Assembly: GCA_016705235.1 (NCBI GenBank)
Contig: JADIYP010000001.1
Coordinates: forward strand, 186,001 to 250,000
DNA: 64,000 bases
Direction: 5' to 3'
From: Candidatus Leptovillus affinis
GTDB taxonomy: Bacteria; Chloroflexota; Anaerolineae; Promineifilales; Promineifilaceae
Numbering within the stretch: position 1 is the first letter of the stretch; every line of letters begins with the position of its first letter. Positions 33,145 through 42,226 of the stretch are shown here, one piece after another. Below the pieces are notes generated by a model, which was not told the DNA's origin, did no database searches, and saw only the letters and a list, made by a program, of their open reading frames with translations. Made by a program: the position numbers and the translations under genes.

Positions 33145-34041
33145 GTGAAAAAAACACCCTGGTTATTTGTCTTAGCAGTCATCGTCCTGACTTTGGGTCT
33201 GGCTGCCTGCGGTGGTGGCGGTGATAAAACGATCACCGTCGCTTCCAAAGATTTTACCGAGCAGTTCATTCTGGGCGAAATGTACGCCCAACTGCTGGAA
33301 AACGCCGGTTTCACCGTCGAACGCAAGCTCAATCTGGGCGGCACTCCCGTGGCCCACCAGGCCTTGCTCGACAGCCAGATCGACGTTTATCCCGAATACA
33401 CCGGCACCGGCCTGCTCACCGTCCTGAAATTGGGCGTGATGAGTGATCCGCAAGCTGTATTCGACGCCGTAAAACAGGGCTACGCCGACCAATTCTCGCT
33501 GGTCTGGTTGGACCCCGCCCCCATGAACAACACTCAGGCGCTGGCCATGACCAAAGCCCGCGCCGCCGAGTTGGGCATCACCACCTTCTCCGATATGGTC
33601 GCCAACGCCGACCAGCTTGTCCTGATTGGCCCGCCAGAATTTGCCGAACGCGAGGACGGCGTTCCTGGCTTGAAGCGCGTCTATGGCGATTTCCAGTTCA
33701 AAGATTTCTTAACAGTTGACCCCGGCCTGCGCTACCAGGCTTTGCTGAACGGCGAAGCGGACGTAGTGGTAGCTTTTGGCACCGATGGCGAACTGGCGGC
33801 CTATGACTTGCTCTCGCTCGTTGACGACAAAGGGCTGTACCCGCCGTATCAGGTCGCCCCGGTCATTCGCCAGGCAGTGTTAGACGCCAACCCGGAAATC
33901 GCCGACATCCTGAACAAGGTGGCCCCGCTGTTGACGAATGAAACGATGCAGCGCCTGAACAACGAAGTCAGTGGCAACGGCCGTGAACCCGCCGACGTCG
34001 CCAAAGAATTTTTAATCGCCCAAGGGCTGATCAAAGAATAA
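33145..34041 (+). CDS. Osmoprotectant ABC transporter substrate-binding lipoprotein
   Basis: Translation starts at GTG 33145 after a strong AGGAGG site. The 298-residue protein begins with a lipoprotein signal (KKTPWLFVLAVIVLTLGLAAC), the lipobox cysteine being about C22, then a Gly-rich linker. The OpuAC/OpuCC fold is recognised by TITVASKDFTEQFILGEMYA, LLDSQIDVYPEYTGTGL and the C-terminal LNNEVSGNGREPADVAKEFL. It should capture quaternary ammonium compounds at the outer face of the membrane and deliver them to the two permeases. Only one membrane anchor is implied, which fits a monoderm or atypical envelope. Confidence 0.93.
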   Translation: MKKTPWLFVLAVIVLTLGLAACGGGGDKTITVASKDFTEQFILGEMYAQLLENAGFTVERKLNLGGTPVAHQALLDSQIDVYPEYTGTGLLTVLKLGVMSDPQAVFDAVKQGYADQFSLVWLDPAPMNNTQALAMTKARAAELGITTFSDMVANADQLVLIGPPEFAEREDGVPGLKRVYGDFQFKDFLTVDPGLRYQALLNGEADVVVAFGTDGELAAYDLLSLVDDKGLYPPYQVAPVIRQAVLDANPEIADILNKVAPLLTNETMQRLNNEVSGNGREPADVAKEFLIAQGLIKE

Positions 34042-34045
34042 CGAT

Positions 34046-34112
34046 TGAGACCTGGAGACTGGAGACTGAAAGTTGTTCCGATCCAGTCTCCCAGTCTCCC
34101 AGTCTTTTTACT
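34046..34112. repeat. Hairpin tract of GGAGACT words inside the opu operon
   Basis: GAGACCTGGAGACTGGAGACT faces CAGTCTCCCAGTCTCCCAG and then TTTTTA. Read rightward it resembles an intrinsic terminator between the binding protein and ATPase genes, so it could set the expression ratio. Confidence 0.7.
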
Positions 34113-34115
34113 TAT

Positions 34116-35072
34116 ATGAGTACAATCCGCTTCGAGAACGTCAGCAAACAATTCGCCAATGCTTCGCGCACGGCCGTTGACAACATCAGCTTTGTGGTAG
34201 ACGAGGGCGGCTTTGTCGTCTTGCTGGGGCCGTCCGGCTGCGGCAAGACGACCCTGCTCAAAATGATCAACCGCCTCTACGAGCCAACGTCCGGGGCGAT
34301 TTACCTGGGCCAACAAGACGTGCGCCAGATGGACGCCACCATTTTGCGCCGCCAGATTGGCTATGTCATCCAGCAAATTGGCCTTTTTCCCCACCTGACG
34401 GTGGCAAAAAATGTGGCCATCGTGCCCGAACTGCTGCGCTGGGAGCCGGAACGCATCACGACGCGGGTAGATGACCTGTTGACCCTGGTCGATTTACCGC
34501 CCGCTGAATACCGCGACCGCTACCCATCACAAATGTCCGGCGGGCAGCGGCAGCGCGTGGGCGTGGCCCGCGCTCTGGCCGGCGACCCCGGCGTGATTCT
34601 GATGGACGAGCCGTTTGGGGCCATCGACGCCATCACGCGCACCGGCCTGCAAGACGAGCTGCTGCGCCTCCAGCGCAAACTCAAAAAGACGATTGTGTTT
34701 GTCACCCACGATGTGGAAGAGGCGCTGCGGCTGGCGGATAAAATTGTGATCATGCGCGACGGCCGTATCGTTCAATATGACACCCCGTTCAACATCCTCA
34801 GCCACCCGGCCAACCAGTTCGTGCGCGATCTCATCGGCGCGGACGACATTGTGCGCCAGTTGAGCCTGATTCGCGTGGAATCGGCGATGGAACCTTTGCC
34901 GCCTGGTGACGAAGTGGACGGCTACCCCACCATCGCCGGCGACGACAATTTGCGCCGCGCGCTGTCGATGCTGCTCGGTTCGGCGGCTCCAGCGCTGACC
35001 GTGCTAAACGCCGGGCAGCCGGTTGGGCGGCTGACGCTGGCGGGCATCCAAAATTCGGCCGGGGAGACGTAG
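34116..35072 (+). CDS. OpuC-type ABC transporter ATP-binding protein
   Basis: The 318-residue ATPase has Walker A GPSGCGKTT (about 37-45), Q loop VIQQIGLFPHLT, signature MSGGQRQRVGVARAL, Walker B GVILMDEPFGAIDA and the switch histidine in VFVTHDVEEAL. A C-terminal segment of about 90 residues corresponds to the CBS region of OpuCA but is short and degenerate, so osmosensing through CBS domains may be reduced. It powers the two adjacent permeases. Spacing to the next gene is 5 bases, so they are co-translated. Confidence 0.93.
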   Translation: MSTIRFENVSKQFANASRTAVDNISFVVDEGGFVVLLGPSGCGKTTLLKMINRLYEPTSGAIYLGQQDVRQMDATILRRQIGYVIQQIGLFPHLTVAKNVAIVPELLRWEPERITTRVDDLLTLVDLPPAEYRDRYPSQMSGGQRQRVGVARALAGDPGVILMDEPFGAIDAITRTGLQDELLRLQRKLKKTIVFVTHDVEEALRLADKIVIMRDGRIVQYDTPFNILSHPANQFVRDLIGADDIVRQLSLIRVESAMEPLPPGDEVDGYPTIAGDDNLRRALSMLLGSAAPALTVLNAGQPVGRLTLAGIQNSAGET

Positions 35073-35077
35073 GGCGC

Positions 35078-35761
35078 ATGGGCTACCTGCTGAACCATCC
35101 AGAAGTTATCCTGCGGCTGACGGGCCAACACCTTTACATGACAGTCGTCTCTTTGCTGATTGCCACGCTGATCGCCCTGCCCCTCAGCGTGGTTTTGCTG
35201 CGTAATGAGCGGCTGGCGTCGGTGGTGCTGGGCATTTTGGGCGTTTTTTATACCATCCCCAGCATTGCCCTGCTCATTTTGCTGCTGCCGATATTTGGGT
35301 TGAACCAAACGGCCGTTATCGCCGCCCTGGTCATCTACACCCAAATCATTCTGGTTCGCAACATGGTGACCGGACTCAAGGGCGTGCCCGAACCTACGCT
35401 GGAAGCGGCCAAAGGCGTCGGCATGAATGTCTGGCAGCGGTGGACAAAAGTGCAGCTTCCGCTGGCGCTGCCGGTTATTTTGGCCGGTGTGCGCATTGCG
35501 GCCGTTGTGGCCGTGGCCATTGCCACCATTGGGGCTAAATTTGGCGCGGGCGGGCTGGGGACGTTGTTGTTTGACGGCATTGCGCAAAACCGTTACGACA
35601 AAATTGTAGCCGGTTCGGTAGTCGTGGCTTTGCTGGCTTTTGTCTTAAACCGGCTGCTCATCGCCGCTGAAGATCATTTTGATGTTGCCAAACGGATTGC
35701 CCGATTAGAGAAGAAACAAAAAAGGGGGACAACGGCCGTTGTCCCCCCCGATTTACCCTGA
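35078..35761 (+). CDS. OpuC-type osmoprotectant ABC transporter permease
   Basis: The second permease of the operon has 227 residues with five to six helices and the ATPase-contact loop LEAAKGVGMNVWQRWTKVQL. FYTIPSIALLILLLPIFGLN is the OpuCB/OpuCD hallmark. The cytoplasmic tail (RIARLEKKQKRGTTAVVPP) is unusual: its coding DNA contains a 24-bp palindrome centred on AACGGCCGTT that doubles as the terminator of the convergent glyQS gene. A Cys/Met-poor, basic tail of this kind is probably dispensable. Confidence 0.92.
   Translation: MGYLLNHPEVILRLTGQHLYMTVVSLLIATLIALPLSVVLLRNERLASVVLGILGVFYTIPSIALLILLLPIFGLNQTAVIAALVIYTQIILVRNMVTGLKGVPEPTLEAAKGVGMNVWQRWTKVQLPLALPVILAGVRIAAVVAVAIATIGAKFGAGGLGTLLFDGIAQNRYDKIVAGSVVVALLAFVLNRLLIAAEDHFDVAKRIARLEKKQKRGTTAVVPPDLP
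35718..35747 (-). terminator. Intrinsic terminator of glyQS inside the opu permease gene
   Basis: A perfect 24-bp palindrome (GGGGGACAACGG and its complement) is followed on the minus strand by six T residues. It lies about 45 bases past the glyQS stop and has ACGGCCGT at its centre. Confidence 0.85.
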
Positions 35762-35790
35762 GTTTAGCCCTTGCCAAACGGCCGTTTCTC

Positions 35791-38763
35791 CTAAAACCCT
35801 TCCAACTGTGACAAATCTGCAAGGCCATCCGCCAGGGCGGCGATGTGCTGCAGCAGCGCCAGGCGGTTCTCGCGCACGGCCGTGTCCTCATCCATCACCA
35901 ACACATTGGCAAAAAACGCGCTAATTGCCGGCTGCAGAAGCCGCAGCGCGCCGACCAACGCCGCCACGGAGCCATCTTGCGCCGCCTTCGCCTCGGCATA
36001 GACAGCGGCTAAGGCCTGCTCTTGCGGCAGCGCAAAGTCTGCCGGACGCAGCGCAAACGCCGCATCCAACGACCGGGTGATGCGCACGCAGCGGGCATAA
36101 GCATCCAACAAATTCTCCCAATCCTCGGCGGCAATGGCCTGCTGTAAAGCAACGGCCGTTTTCTGCGCCATGTAAGGATTATGAGCCTGCGCCGCCAACA
36201 CGGCCTTCACCACGCTGGCCGGCAAACCCTGATCTCGCAGCAAGCCTTCCAGACGGCCGTTCACAAACGCCAGCACATCCGCCTGCGCTTTCTCGGTAAA
36301 CGGAACCGGCTGCAGCGCGCCAGCGGCGGCCAACGCTGCCTGCAAATCAAACGACATCTCGTGGGCTGCCAGATTTTCAATCAGTTGAATGGCCGCGCGG
36401 CGCAGGGCAAAGGGATCGTTGGAGCCTTTGGGCGCCAATCCGGCGGCAAACAAACCGGTCAGGCTGTCCAGACGGTCGGCCAGAGCCAGGGCCATGCCTG
36501 GTTTGCTGCCGCTGACGCTCTTGTACTGCTCGGCCAGGGCCACGGCCACCGCTTCCGGCTCGCCGCTGAGGCGGGCGTAGTGCGCGCCCATCGTGCCTTG
36601 CAGCGAGGTCATTTCCACCACCAGCTCGGCCGCCAGATCGGCTTTAGAGAGACCGGCGGCGCGGGTGGCAACGGCCGTTTCCTCAGCCGTCAGCCCCACC
36701 ATCCCGGCAATTACCGGCGTCAATTTTTCCAGCCGCTGCACTTTGTCCAGCATCGAGCCTAAATCAACCTGGAACGTCAGCGTCTCCAGGCGCGGCAAGA
36801 AATCGGCCAACGTAAATTTGATGTCGTTGTTGTAGAAGAATGCGGCGTCGGCAAAACGGGCGCGGATCACATGCTCGTTGCCATCCACAACCGTGTTCAG
36901 GTGTTTCTCGTCGCCATTGCGCACGGCGATGAAGTAGGGCAGCAAACGGCCGTCTTCATTATAAACCGGGAAATAACGCTGGTGTTTGCGCATCACTGCC
37001 ACCAGCACTTCGTCTGGCAGGGCCAGGAATCGCTCTTCAAATTGGCCGCGCATCGGCGTGGGGCGTTCTACCAGATTGGCGACTTCGTCCAGCAAGTCGG
37101 GGTCATCGGGGATGGCGCCTTTCTTTTCGGCGGCCAATTTGCTGGCAACGGCCGTAATCGCTTCTTTGCGCTTTTCTTTGTCCAACACGATGCCGTTTTT
37201 ACGCATCACCACGGCGTACTGCGTCGCGTCGATGATGGGCAGTTCGGGCGAATCGTAGGGGCGCAGCCCACGGCTGATCCGGTCGCTCACAATATCCGCA
37301 AAATCGAAGGGGACCACATCCGGGCCGTACAGGGCTACCAGCCAGCGCACCGGGCGGCTAAAGGCGACGTTGCTGCGATTCCAGCGCATACTGCGCGTAA
37401 ATTTCAGCCCGGCAATCAGGTCTGGCAGCATTTGCGCCAGGACGGCGGCCGTGGGCTGGCCTTCTTCGCGCACGACAGCGGCCACATATCGCTTGTCGCC
37501 TTCTTCGACGATTTGCAGATCGGCGACATCGACGCCTTTGCCACGGGCAAACCCCTCGGCGGCTTTGGTCGGACGGCCGTCAGCGTCGAAGGCGCGGTCG
37601 GCGGGCGGCCCTTTCACCACTGTTTCCAGGTCTGATTGGCGGCCTTCCAGCCGATTGACCAGCACGGCCAACCGGCGCGGCGTGCCGCTGACTTCAACGC
37701 GGTCATACGTCAGGCGCAGCCGGTCGAATGCGGCCGGAACCAGTTCTTTTAATTGGCGAATGGCCGAGTCCAGGTCGCCAACGGGCAGTTCTTCCGTGCC
37801 GATTTCCAGCAGGAAAGTTTGCGGCTGTTCGATCTGGGCAAATTGCAGGAGGTAGGCGGGTTTGGTTACGGCCGTTTCCGACCACGCCTGTGTAAATGGG
37901 AAACCCAACGCTTCGCGCTGCGCCAGGTAAAGCGTGGTGATCTGCCGCGCGATATTGCGCATCCGGTGGAAATAATTGGCGCGTTCGGTCACGCCAATCG
38001 CCCCGCGTGTATCCAAAATGTTGAACAGGTGGGAACATTTCAGATTAAAGTCGTGGGCGGGCATGACCAGATTGGCCTCAATGCAGCGCTTGGCTTCGTT
38101 TTCGTAATGGTCGTAAATCTGGCGGATGGCTTCTACGTCGGCCACGTTGAAGTAATATTGGCAGTGCTCAATTTCGCTTTGCAGCAGCAAATTGCCGTAG
38201 GGGATGTCTGAGCCGTAGTTGATTTCCCAGACGCTGTTCACGTTTTGCAGCGCCAGGGCGATGCGGTCGAGGCCGTAGGTAATTTCGACGGCAACCGGGT
38301 CCAGGTTCAGGCCGCCAGCCTGCTGGAAGTAGGTGAATTGGGTGATCTCTTGCCCATCGAGCCACACTTCCCAACCCAGCCCCCACGCGCCGAGCGCCGG
38401 GCTTTCCCAGTTGTCTTCCACAAAGCGGATGTCGTGGCGGAGCGGGTCGATGCCGATGGCTTCCAGGCTTTTGAGGAACAGTTCTTGTGGGTTGCCGGGA
38501 TCGGGCTTGAGGATGACCTGGAGTTGATGGTGCATTTGCATGCGGTTGGGGTTGTCGCCGAAACGGCCGTCATCCGGCCGGATGCTGGGTTCCACATACA
38601 CCACATTCCACGATTCTGGGCCGAGCACGCGCAGCGAAGTGGCCGGGTTCATGGTTCCGGCGCCTACCTGCACGTTGTAAGGCTGCTGCACCAGGCAACC
38701 TTGTTCCTTCCAATAATCGAGAAGGCGGAGAATAATGTCTTGAAAGCTGAGTTTGCTGCTCAT
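35791..38763 (-). CDS. glyQS: Glycyl-tRNA synthetase, fused alpha and beta chains
   Basis: From ATG 38763 (MSSKLSFQDIILRLLDYW) the protein has 990 residues. Residues about 1-300 are the class II catalytic alpha chain (YNVQVGAGTMNPATSLRVLG, then QFTYFQQAGGLNLDPVAVE and a YGLDRIALAL motif 3). The beta chain begins near residue 315 with FLLEIGTEELP and runs through the HD-like and anticodon-binding regions to the C-terminus. Fused glyQ-glyS genes are known in Chlamydia and some other phyla. It charges tRNA-Gly. An AAGGG-type site precedes the start; the frame upstream adds 8 residues. The terminator lies inside the convergent opu permease gene. Confidence 0.96.
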   Translation of the reverse strand: MSSKLSFQDIILRLLDYWKEQGCLVQQPYNVQVGAGTMNPATSLRVLGPESWNVVYVEPSIRPDDGRFGDNPNRMQMHHQLQVILKPDPGNPQELFLKSLEAIGIDPLRHDIRFVEDNWESPALGAWGLGWEVWLDGQEITQFTYFQQAGGLNLDPVAVEITYGLDRIALALQNVNSVWEINYGSDIPYGNLLLQSEIEHCQYYFNVADVEAIRQIYDHYENEAKRCIEANLVMPAHDFNLKCSHLFNILDTRGAIGVTERANYFHRMRNIARQITTLYLAQREALGFPFTQAWSETAVTKPAYLLQFAQIEQPQTFLLEIGTEELPVGDLDSAIRQLKELVPAAFDRLRLTYDRVEVSGTPRRLAVLVNRLEGRQSDLETVVKGPPADRAFDADGRPTKAAEGFARGKGVDVADLQIVEEGDKRYVAAVVREEGQPTAAVLAQMLPDLIAGLKFTRSMRWNRSNVAFSRPVRWLVALYGPDVVPFDFADIVSDRISRGLRPYDSPELPIIDATQYAVVMRKNGIVLDKEKRKEAITAVASKLAAEKKGAIPDDPDLLDEVANLVERPTPMRGQFEERFLALPDEVLVAVMRKHQRYFPVYNEDGRLLPYFIAVRNGDEKHLNTVVDGNEHVIRARFADAAFFYNNDIKFTLADFLPRLETLTFQVDLGSMLDKVQRLEKLTPVIAGMVGLTAEETAVATRAAGLSKADLAAELVVEMTSLQGTMGAHYARLSGEPEAVAVALAEQYKSVSGSKPGMALALADRLDSLTGLFAAGLAPKGSNDPFALRRAAIQLIENLAAHEMSFDLQAALAAAGALQPVPFTEKAQADVLAFVNGRLEGLLRDQGLPASVVKAVLAAQAHNPYMAQKTAVALQQAIAAEDWENLLDAYARCVRITRSLDAAFALRPADFALPQEQALAAVYAEAKAAQDGSVAALVGALRLLQPAISAFFANVLVMDEDTAVRENRLALLQHIAALADGLADLSQLEGF

Positions 38764-38902
38764 AAACACCCTTTGTAACCGGCGCATGAAGCCGCCGCGT
38801 AAGAATCGATGCCAAAGTGGCGAATTATAACATGGGCATGGTATCTGGGCATTTTTTGGCTGTGCTTGGGGAGCGAGAAAGCAACGGCCGACCCGCCAGT
38901 CT

Positions 38903-39697
38903 CTACTCTCTGTCTATATCTTCCGGGGCAAAGAGGGCGGCTTCGCGGCGCAGGCGGTGCAAAAAATCCACCGATTTGAGGTCGCGTTCCAAAATATGGG
39001 CGATGTAGCCGTGCATGATGGTTTCTAATTCGTGGTGTAACGGCCGTTTCAATTGCAGCGCCTGAACCATGTCCCACGGCCGTGTTTGCAAATAACGCAG
39101 CACTTTCACGGCGACGGCCGTAATCGGCCGGGCGCGGCGGTCGGCGGCGTGACAGTTGGGGCACAACAAACCGCCCAAATCATCGCTGAAAAATTGGTCT
39201 TGCTCCTGAATTGGCTCGTCGCCAGAGAGGCAGTTGAACAACTGCGGCTGAAAACCAGACATTCCCAGCAGGCGCAGTTCGTAATACCGGCTGACCAGAC
39301 GCACATCGTCCGTGACGGCCAGGCGGGACAGCGTATCGGCCAATAACGTATACAGGCTGATGTGCTGCCCTTCTTCCATCGTCAGCCGATCCAGCAGTTC
39401 GACGATGTAGGCGGCGTAGGTGGTGCGCACCAGATCGTCGCGCAGGGCGGGGTACGATTCGATCATTTCTGCCTGGGTGATGATGTCCAGGTCATGTCCT
39501 TTGGCAAAGAGAAATTGGGTGCGCATGAACAATTCTACGTGGCCGGTTTTGCGGCTTTGCGGCTTGCGCGCCCCTTTGGCGATGGCTTGCAGCTTGCCGA
39601 AATCACGGGTGTAGAGCGTGAGCAGCCGGTCGGCTTCACCAAAATCGGTGCGTTTGAGGACAATGCCCTCGGTGCGGAAGGTGCGTTCTCTGGCCAT
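38903..39697 (-). CDS. recO: DNA repair protein RecO
   Basis: The 264-residue protein has the RecO layout: an N-terminal OB fold (RTEGIVLKRTDFGEADRLLTLY, about 8-29), a helical middle (AAYIVELLDRLTMEEGQHISLY) and a zinc-finger region, here reduced to CPNCHAADRR, in which the usual four-cysteine site is incomplete. RecO anneals ssDNA and loads RecA with RecR, which is encoded 5 kb away. It is followed by a GAGATTGG hairpin and the cdd gene runs in the same direction upstream, as in many Firmicutes and Chloroflexota. Confidence 0.92.
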   Translation of the reverse strand: MARERTFRTEGIVLKRTDFGEADRLLTLYTRDFGKLQAIAKGARKPQSRKTGHVELFMRTQFLFAKGHDLDIITQAEMIESYPALRDDLVRTTYAAYIVELLDRLTMEEGQHISLYTLLADTLSRLAVTDDVRLVSRYYELRLLGMSGFQPQLFNCLSGDEPIQEQDQFFSDDLGGLLCPNCHAADRRARPITAVAVKVLRYLQTRPWDMVQALQLKRPLHHELETIMHGYIAHILERDLKSVDFLHRLRREAALFAPEDIDRE

Positions 39698-39701
39698 AAG
39701 T

Positions 39702-39757
39702 GAGATTGGAGGTTGGAGACTGGAGATTGGGACGGCTTGCTAGTCTCCAATCTCTAT
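39702..39757. repeat. Hairpin tract of GAGATTGGAGG words
   Basis: GAGATTGGAGGTTGGAGACT faces AGTCTCCAATCTC across a 15-base loop, filling the cdd-recO junction. Confidence 0.75.
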
Positions 39758-40164
39758 CATGTCAGATGCTCCGGGCCGAAGTGGTCGGGAAGCAAGGTAT
39801 AGAGGGTGGTTTCACGGCCGTTTCCCGCTTCATCCACCAACCAGACCGGCACATCGCCGGCAAATTCGGCCAGCACCTGGCGGCACGCGCCGCAGGGTGA
39901 CCCGGCGTTTTCGGTGCAGACGGCTACGGCCGTAATGCGCCCCACGCCTTCAGAAACCATTTTGTACACGGCCGTGCGCTCGGCGCAGATGGTCAGGCCA
40001 TAGGAGGCATTTTCCACGTTGACGCCGGTATAGAGACGGCCGTCTTCCATCCATATCGCCGCCCCCACCCGGTAATGGGAATAAGGCGCATACGCATTCT
40101 GCCGCGCTTCGCAGGCAGCTCGAATCAATTTATCGCGCTCTTCAGAAGAAATCATACGAATCAT
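39757..40164 (-). CDS. cdd: Cytidine deaminase
   Basis: The 135-residue protein is a standard tetrameric-type cytidine deaminase. The substrate-binding GVNVENASYGLTICAERTAV includes the catalytic C-A-E, and the second zinc motif is GSPCGACRQVL. It converts cytidine and deoxycytidine to uridine and deoxyuridine in pyrimidine salvage. DeoB and DeoC are encoded further right, completing a route for deoxyribose use. A second Met codon (three residues in) could be the true start; neither has a clear ribosome-binding site. Confidence 0.95.
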   Translation of the reverse strand: MIRMISSEERDKLIRAACEARQNAYAPYSHYRVGAAIWMEDGRLYTGVNVENASYGLTICAERTAVYKMVSEGVGRITAVAVCTENAGSPCGACRQVLAEFAGDVPVWLVDEAGNGRETTLYTLLPDHFGPEHLT

Positions 40165-40169
40165 TCATC

Positions 40170-40245
40170 GCTGGCCAACAGCCAAAAGCTATTAGCTGTT
40201 AGCTGTTAGCTGTTAGCTGTTAGCTGTTAGCTGTTAGCTGTTGGC
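40170..40245. repeat. TTAGCTG word tract flanked by GGCCAACAGC/GCTGTTGGCC
   Basis: Seven or more copies of TTAGCTG lie between inverted GGCCAACAG and CTGTTGGCC ends. The tract overlaps the 3' end of the glmU-like gene and supplies its stop codon. Confidence 0.85.
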
Positions 40246-41266
40246 CATTGATTATTGTAAAGGGTTGCACCTTTGTATTATCGGGGATTGCGGCATTTTC
40301 CACAACCGCTTGTTCGATGCGGCAGTTATCGCCCACCTGGGCCTGGCGCAAGATGGCATTGGGGCCAATCACGCAGTCGGCGCCGATAGTCGTGCGGCCT
40401 TGCACATAGGTGTTTGGCCAGATGACGGTATCTTGCCCGATGGTGACATCTGGATCGATGTACGTGGTGTCGGGATCGACCAGCGTAACGCCATTTTCCA
40501 GCCAGCGGCGATTGGCGCGGCGGCGAAAGGCTTTTTCCACAGCCACCATTTCGGCGCGAGTTCCGGCCCCCAGCGATTCGTCCGGGTCGTCGATGCTGAT
40601 GGCTTCGACCAACTGCCCTTGCTCAATCGCCATGCCGATCATGTCGGTGAGGTAATATTCTTGGCCGCTGCGCGCCTGGCGCAGGGGCAGGTTGTGGATG
40701 TTTTGCCACAGCCAATCGGCGGCGAAGCAGTAGACCCCAACGTTTAACTCGTTGATGGCCAGCAGAACGGCCGTATCGGCCCGTTGTTTGGCCTCGGCCA
40801 CTTCGACAATTTCCCGGACACGGCCGTGAGTATCGCGCACCACCCGGCCAAACGAGGAAGCCGGGTCGCCCACCACCGAAAGCATCACCACGGCCGCGCC
40901 GCTGCGCGCCTGTGTTTGGGAAAGGTGGGCCAGCGTTTGGTCGCGCAGCAAAGGCATGTCGCCATAGGCAACGATTACCTGCTCCGTTTGCCCGCGCAGA
41001 ACTGCTTCGGCCATCATGGCCGCATGGCCGGTGCCCATTTGCTCTGCCTGGACCACATAATCCGCCCGCTGACCGATGAGCGTTTGCACGCCTGCTTTGC
41101 CCGGCCCCACTACCAGCACAGGCCGCCGGTCCGCCACAGATTCAGCGGCCTCAAAGACGTGCATCACCATCGGCTTACCGCCTACTTCATGTAATATCTT
41201 TTGCGTTTTGGAGTTCATCCGGGTTCCCTGCCCGGCAGCCAATAATACAACTGCGAGTTTGCTCAT
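40220..41266 (-). CDS. GlmU-like NTP transferase with short hexapeptide domain
   Basis: The 348-residue protein has a complete N-terminal nucleotidyltransferase domain (VVLLAAGQGTRMNSKTQKIL, then EQMGTGHAAMMAEA and VAYGDMPLL). A left-handed beta-helix follows (about 265-335, IDPDVTIGQDTVIWPNTYV). Typical GlmU has about 450 residues and a full acetyltransferase domain; the catalytic part of that domain is missing here. It probably uridylates GlcNAc-1-phosphate or a related sugar, but cannot be assumed to acetylate. The last residues (NGQQLTANS) are encoded in the TTAGCTG tract, so truncation by repeat DNA is possible. Confidence 0.8.
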   Translation of the reverse strand: MSKLAVVLLAAGQGTRMNSKTQKILHEVGGKPMVMHVFEAAESVADRRPVLVVGPGKAGVQTLIGQRADYVVQAEQMGTGHAAMMAEAVLRGQTEQVIVAYGDMPLLRDQTLAHLSQTQARSGAAVVMLSVVGDPASSFGRVVRDTHGRVREIVEVAEAKQRADTAVLLAINELNVGVYCFAADWLWQNIHNLPLRQARSGQEYYLTDMIGMAIEQGQLVEAISIDDPDESLGAGTRAEMVAVEKAFRRRANRRWLENGVTLVDPDTTYIDPDVTIGQDTVIWPNTYVQGRTTIGADCVIGPNAILRQAQVGDNCRIEQAVVENAAIPDNTKVQPFTIINGQQLTANS

Positions 41267-41310
41267 CGTTCCTTCCTGATCAAAATTTATAAAAAGGGGG
41301 GTGTTTTTAC

Positions 41311-42129
41311 TTATACAAGCGTCTCATGGACCAGGTTCTGGTGGGCGAAGGGGGTCATCGCCGCCACCATTACCCGGGCAAGGTCCAGCCGTTTGGCCCA
41401 TTCAGATGGGCTGGCGTCCAACTGCGCCAGCCAGGCGGCGGACCCGCCGAGTTTTGCCACTTCCTGGCGGACTTGTTCGATGGTTTCAAATTCCATGCCT
41501 TCGGTGAGAATGTAGCCTTGCGTCCAGGCGGGGCGCTGCTGCCGCAAAAGCAGCGGCCAGGACACGTCGTTGCTGATTTCGTTATCCTCGCTGTGGGCGA
41601 CGATAAATTCGGCGGCGCGGCGGGAGAGGCCGCGAGCGGCGGACAGCATATCCCAATCCTGGCCGCTGAGCCGGCAGAAGAGGTTGTTTACCAGGATTTC
41701 AGTTTCTTGTTGGCAGCGGGGATGGGTGGCAAAGGCGCGTGGGGTGCGGCCAAAGACGGTGAAGTCGTAGGCGGTGAGGTGGTGGGTAACGGCCGTTAAT
41801 TCCTCAGGGTAATGTTCAGCCCAATGCAGCGCCCGGTCGCCATCGCTGTACAGCACAAATGGGTGTCCCAGCGTAAGCGCCAATTCCACTGCTTTCCGCC
41901 GTCCCCGCCCAATGTGCGGCGACGACGCCTGAGTTCCATTGTCTGGTTCGTGGTAAACGACAGCCCCATTTGCTGCCAAAAAGTCCAGCGACGGCTGATA
42001 GGCGGCGGCGCTGGCGCGTACGGCGACGCCGGCAAAAATGCCCATCAGCCTGGGCAGCGTGCGCTTTAATTGATCCAGCAGCCTGCCCTGCGGATCGTGA
42101 TAAATGACAGCCAGGGTTGTGGCATTCAT
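41311..42129 (-). CDS. Hypothetical protein, GT-A-like
   Basis: ATG 42129 (MNATTLAVIYHDPQG), preceded by AAAGG, gives 272 residues and avoids overlap with the response regulator gene. There is no clear family match. The N-terminal half has alternating strands and an acidic YSDGDRALHWAE segment resembling the DxD metal motif of GT-A glycosyltransferases. The C-terminal half is helical and rich in W, H and Q. A role in sugar or nucleotide-sugar handling near the GlmU-like gene is possible but only suggested by context. Confidence 0.6.
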   Translation of the reverse strand: MNATTLAVIYHDPQGRLLDQLKRTLPRLMGIFAGVAVRASAAAYQPSLDFLAANGAVVYHEPDNGTQASSPHIGRGRRKAVELALTLGHPFVLYSDGDRALHWAEHYPEELTAVTHHLTAYDFTVFGRTPRAFATHPRCQQETEILVNNLFCRLSGQDWDMLSAARGLSRRAAEFIVAHSEDNEISNDVSWPLLLRQQRPAWTQGYILTEGMEFETIEQVRQEVAKLGGSAAWLAQLDASPSEWAKRLDLARVMVAAMTPFAHQNLVHETLV

Positions 42130-42226
42130 AGTTCTGACCTTTGCAAATGGTTGACCGGCACTACTTTGAAGATTAGACCAATCCTGCGAAATAAAACGCA
42201 AACGCTCCTCACGGCCGTAATGCAAG

